Shown: piece by piece, positions 6,381-7,205 of the stretch
Layout: the number at the start of each line of letters is the position of its first letter
How positions within the stretch are numbered: position 1 is the first letter of the stretch
DNA from: UBA288 sp964461885
Lineage (GTDB): Archaea > Halobacteriota > Methanomicrobia > Methanomicrobiales > Methanospirillaceae
Length of the DNA stretch: 7,205 nucleotides
Assembly (NCBI GenBank): GCA_964461885.1
Contig: CAYWVY010000087.1
Span: 1-7,205, forward strand
Direction: 5' to 3'
Notes under the pieces: generated by a model
What the model was told of the DNA's origin: nothing
The model's database searches: none
What the model saw: only the letters and a program-made list of their open reading frames with translations
Made by a program: the position numbers and the translations under genes

Positions 6381-6702
6381 CCTCTTCGTGGCACGGCGAA
6401 ATCGCGACCGCTCGCCGGTCATCTGCCTTGGACAGGGGTTCCGGTTCTTTTCGATTGATCAAGGCGGCGCGAGCCCCCTCCCTCTTTGTGGGCGAGCAGC
6501 GGAGCGGAAGCGAGCCGGCACGGTCGCGGCACGGGAGGCCACCCCGGCCCCCACGGCATGGGGCGACGCCCGACACGGTTCGATACGATTATACCGTTAG
6601 CCGATGATGAACAAGTTGCCCGAGCGACGGGCACGGGGTCGGGGGCGTTTGTCTTGGTTGTTGGTACTCCTGGTTATCCCCCCGGTACCGTTTCTTTTCC
6701 AC
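6381..6702. other. Gene-free stretch between the surface-protein promoter and the beta-helix gene end
   Basis: I see no convincing gene, tRNA or CRISPR unit here. Open frames exist on both strands but are arginine- and proline-rich, as expected for non-coding GC-rich DNA. None has a good ribosome binding site joined to a protein-like sequence. A plus-strand frame from 6604 starts with a hydrophobic stretch (LSWLLVLLVIPPVPFLF) but then runs antisense through the copy 3 module, so it is not accepted. No clear oligo-T terminator for the minus-strand gene ending at 6703 is visible. Confidence 0.6.
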
Positions 6703-6936
6703 TCAGCCCATCGCCGGCCGCGGCGGGCAGCGTTCGATTGTGATGCCGCCCATGTCCACCAGGCCGCGGGAGGGTGGATGCACCTCGACGAGCTCAGCTT
6801 CCCGATCGGTCACGATCGCGATCCGGTTGCCGGTCATCCGGTAGGAGCGAGCCCGGTACCGCTTCAGGTCCTCGACATGCGAGGGGGCGTCCACGAACTC
6901 TAACCGCTCCGTGATCCCGAGCAGCACCGGCCGGCC
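6703..6936 (-). repeat. RYRAR/VEVHP module, best-preserved copy (copy 3)
   Basis: This is the only copy in a single open frame: about 77 residues from GRPVLLGITERLEF to CPPRPAMG and a stop. Blocks shared with copies 1 and 2 are VDAP-H--DL-RYRAR, NR-A-VTDR and VEVHP, plus CPPRPA with copy 2. At DNA level the reverse complement of the CPPRPA end (GCCGGCCGCGGCGGGCAG) is identical in copies 2 and 3. The position after a beta-helix suggests a C-terminal capping or attachment module. I do not recognise it as a named domain. Confidence 0.7.
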
Positions 6937-7205
6937 GGAGCCGGCGAAGTTCAGGACGTGATCCCGACCTGGGCGTCGGTCCCGACCATCTGGAGAGCCC
7001 GGCGGGTGGCTCCAGTGGAAATAAAGCCCTCGACCTTTGCCCGGTTGCCGCCGTACTCGATCACCAGGCCGTAGGCCGAGCCGATATCCGAACAATCTAA
7101 AAGGGACAGGCTCCCGGCCTCCTGGTTCTTGCAGAGGAACCCGGCCTTGCGGTTGTTGTTGACCGTGCAGCCCACGAGCCGGGCCGACTGGACGTAGAAC
7201 CCGGA
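6703..7205 (-). pseudogene. Beta-helix-like protein, C-terminal part, with a -1 frameshift before its last module (N-terminus beyond right edge)
   Basis: From the right edge one frame encodes 84 residues beginning SGFYVQSARLVGCTVNNN. They continue with LVIEYGGNRAKVEGFISTGA and RRALQMVGTDAQVGITS, then a TGA at 6953-6951. The repeating short beta-strand pattern with N-rich turns resembles a right-handed parallel beta-helix. Just before that TGA the neighbouring frame takes over as RDHVLNFAGSGRPVLLGITE and continues through VDAPSHVEDLKRYRARSY, NRIAIVTDR, VEVHP and CPPRPAMG to a TGA at 6703. The two frames join smoothly near 6954-6965 if one base is restored. The downstream frame keeps full coding character, which suggests a recent single-base loss, a sequencing error or, less likely, programmed frameshifting; no classic slippery heptamer is seen. 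If the TGA at 6951 is used, the product simply lacks the module. Promoter, signal peptide and N-terminus lie outside the window. Confidence 0.7.

Noticed and set aside
6215..6394. A 60-residue N-terminal extension of the surface protein from the ATG at 6394
   Set aside because: The extension would bury the signal peptide, lies upstream of the strong GGAGG, overlaps the TATA region and has no protein-like character.
6604..6903. A plus-strand frame with an N-terminal hydrophobic stretch, possibly a small secreted protein
   Set aside because: It has no ribosome binding site, and two thirds of it runs antisense through the conserved copy 3 module.
1..7205. CRISPR arrays, tRNA or rRNA genes and insertion sequences
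   Set aside because: No regularly spaced direct repeats, no tRNA-like arm pattern and no transposase reading frame or terminal inverted repeats were seen on either strand.

Overview
The window looks like chromosomal DNA of a GC-rich methanogenic archaeon of the Methanomicrobiales (Methanoculleus or a relative). The assignment is inferred from protein character and was not searched. It rests on a soluble multi-PAS sensor, a small channel-like protein with conserved-TM-helix repeats, an SdpI-family membrane protein, and a secreted propeller/beta-helix protein ending in a dockerin-like repeat. Archaeal-style TATA boxes and an oligo-T terminator agree with this.

Layout, left to right. (1) 1-1551, minus: the N-terminal 517 residues of a sensor with four PAS-like domains, running off the left edge just where a histidine-kinase core would be expected. 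(2) 1552-2050: a divergent intergenic region holding a broken fragment of a protein module (copy 1) and a short tandem repeat. (3) 2051-2782, plus: a five-helix membrane protein with an oligo-T terminator after it. (4) 2977-3621, plus: an SdpI/DUF1648 membrane protein, probably on a leaderless or nearly leaderless mRNA. (5) 3622-3910: a convergent gap almost filled by a second, frameshifted copy of the module (copy 2). (6) 3911-6214, minus: a 767-residue exported protein with signal peptide, about seven propeller-type repeats, a parallel beta-helix and a dockerin-like calcium-binding pair. A TATA box, a TTTTTCGAAAAA palindrome and a leader hairpin lie upstream. (7) 6381-6702: no gene seen. (8) 6703-7205, minus: the C-terminal end of a beta-helix-like protein that enters from the right edge. 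Its last ~78 residues are the module (copy 3), reached only by a -1 frame change.

The genes do not form one operon; each appears to have its own promoter. The functional theme is the cell envelope and environmental sensing: a sensor, two small membrane proteins and one or two extracellular beta-helix proteins. The most unusual feature is the roughly 75-residue module (VDAP-H--DL-RYRAR ... NRIA-VTDR ... VEVHP ... CPPRPA), present three times on the same strand. One copy is the tail of a beta-helix protein and two are decayed remnants between unrelated genes. I do not recognise it as a named domain.
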